From positions 124,001 through 188,000 of the forward strand of contig JADJPN010000002.1 of NCBI GenBank assembly GCA_016713235.1: a stretch of DNA of 64,000 nt, given 5' to 3'. Both the position numbers and the translations under genes were made by a program. This DNA comes from Hyphomicrobiales bacterium. GTDB taxonomy: Bacteria > Pseudomonadota > Alphaproteobacteria > Rhizobiales > Xanthobacteraceae. The notes beneath the pieces were generated by a model that saw nothing but the letters and a program-made list of their open reading frames with translations, was not told the DNA's origin and did not search any database. Of the stretch, positions 63,276 through 64,000 are shown piece by piece. Within the stretch, counting starts at the first letter, position 1, and each line of letters starts with the position of its first letter.

Positions 63276-64000
63276 ATGGTTTCGTTAGACCAAAAGAAGG
63301 AGCAATCCGAACTGGCGCTCTTTTCTTATGGCTTTCGCCCGTTCTTTCTATTCGGCAGTGCATACGCGGGTCTCGCGATCCCGCTTTGGATGATCCAGAT
63401 CGGCTACGGAGTGGCGCTTGAGAGCGTCTTCACGCCGATAGACTGGCATGTGCACGAAATGCTCTACGGTTTTGTGCCGGCGATCGTGGCGGGGTTTCTG
63501 CTTACGGCGATCCCAAACTGGACCGGCCGGCTTCCCATCAGCGGGGTGCCACTATTCGCACTGTTCTCGATCTGGGTGGCTGGGAGGCTGGCCGTGTATC
63601 TCTCTACAAAGATCGGCTGGTTTGCTGCGGCGGCGATCGATATTTCATTTCTTTTTGTTGTGATCGCTGTTGCTGGCCGCGAGATCGTGGTGGGAAAGAA
63701 CTGGCGAAATTTGCGTGTTCTCGGCGTGGTCGGCGTATTCGCCGCGGGGAATCTCACTTTTCATCTGGAGTCGCATTATCTTGGAAGCGCCGAATACGGA
63801 ACGCGTTTGGGAATTTCCGCGATAATCATGCTTATTTCGCTCGTCGGCGGCAGGATCGTTCCAAGTTTCACGCACAATTGGCTGATGCGTCAGCAAGCAG
63901 GAAAACTGCCTGCGAGCTTCGGGCGCGTCGATGTTGCCGCGCTCGCCACAAGTCTCGCGGCGCTGTTATCCTGGATATTGCTGCCTTACGCCATGGCCAC
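63276..64000 (+). CDS. NnrS family protein, partial (runs off the window)
   Basis: Begins at an ATG at 63276 preceded by AAGGT and stays open to the end of the window (at least 241 residues). Multi-helix membrane protein with the NnrS motifs SYGFRPFFLFGSAY, DWHVHEMLYGFVPAIVAGFLLTAIPNWTGR, and GGRIVPSFTHNWL. NnrS is a heme- and copper-containing membrane protein linked to nitric oxide stress and denitrification regulation. Control by the FixK box upstream fits low-oxygen or NO-responsive expression. A competing frame at 63086-63421 is rejected. Confidence 0.88.
   Translation, partial: MVSLDQKKEQSELALFSYGFRPFFLFGSAYAGLAIPLWMIQIGYGVALESVFTPIDWHVHEMLYGFVPAIVAGFLLTAIPNWTGRLPISGVPLFALFSIWVAGRLAVYLSTKIGWFAAAAIDISFLFVVIAVAGREIVVGKNWRNLRVLGVVGVFAAGNLTFHLESHYLGSAEYGTRLGISAIIMLISLVGGRIVPSFTHNWLMRQQAGKLPASFGRVDVAALATSLAALLSWILLPYAMA

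Noticed and set aside
63086..63421. Plus-strand frame of 111 codons before the NnrS-type gene.
   Set aside because: Overlaps the NnrS start in another frame and covers the FixK box; no family sense.

Overview
The window is a GC-rich stretch of a proteobacterial chromosome. Gene content and order (DUF4169/ribbon-helix-helix pair, hflK-hflC-DUF2065-degP, serB/miaA, MsrQ-type protein, ilvB-ilvN...ilvC, cbb3 oxidase with FixK/FNR boxes, Bug/Tct transport) point to an alphaproteobacterium of the Hyphomicrobiales (Rhizobiales), probably near Bradyrhizobiaceae/Xanthobacteraceae. That placement is inferred from gene content only.

Layout. 1-8.8 kb: membrane quality control (hflK, hflC, DUF2065, DegP-like protease) and two tandem TPR-fused Ser/Thr kinases. 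8.8-25.8 kb: core metabolism: serB, miaA, msrQ, branched-chain amino-acid synthesis (ilvB, ilvN, ilvC, leuA, with leader peptides and attenuator-like hairpins before ilvB and leuA), an FAD monooxygenase-like protein, TauE/SafE, SDR, aldehyde dehydrogenase, DedA, pdxY and PPK2. 25.9-34.5 kb: a tetR-adaptor-RND efflux operon with a perfect 18-bp operator candidate, a tctCBA tricarboxylate transporter, and tRNA-Lys(CTT). 34.5-55.8 kb: an accessory block starting next to that tRNA with decayed genes and an IS3-family remnant. It continues with a complete selenium/formate module: HTH-PBP regulator, a PhnCDE-like ABC transporter with a TusA-like protein, the selenoprotein formate dehydrogenase fdnGHI, fdhE, selA, a Sel1-repeat protein, selB, selC, two unknown genes, a lipoate-ligase-like protein, a DsrE protein, a GcvH-like lipoyl carrier, and selD. 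56-64 kb: cytochrome cbb3 oxidase ccoNOQP with ccoI and ccoS and an NnrS-type gene, under two perfect FixK/FNR boxes.

How the genes work together. The formate dehydrogenase alpha gene is read through an in-frame UGA at 42110-42112. A SECIS-like hairpin lies directly downstream and all Sec-insertion genes (selA, selB, selC, selD) are in the same block, with a transporter that may import selenium oxyanions. Formate oxidation would feed electrons through the cytochrome b subunit FdnI to the quinone pool. The nearby cbb3 oxidase is the kind of low-oxygen terminal oxidase that can drain that pool. The least explained part is the run of five small genes between selC and selD, where a lipoate ligase, a lipoyl carrier and a DsrE protein sit inside a selenium operon.

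Sequence quality. At least seven otherwise well-conserved genes carry single-base frameshifts (DUF4169, second kinase, msrQ, phnE, gcvH-like, ccoP, ccoO). Several shifts are explained by gain or loss of one base in a short homopolymer. This looks more like consensus indel errors than true gene decay, so these genes are annotated over their corrected span.
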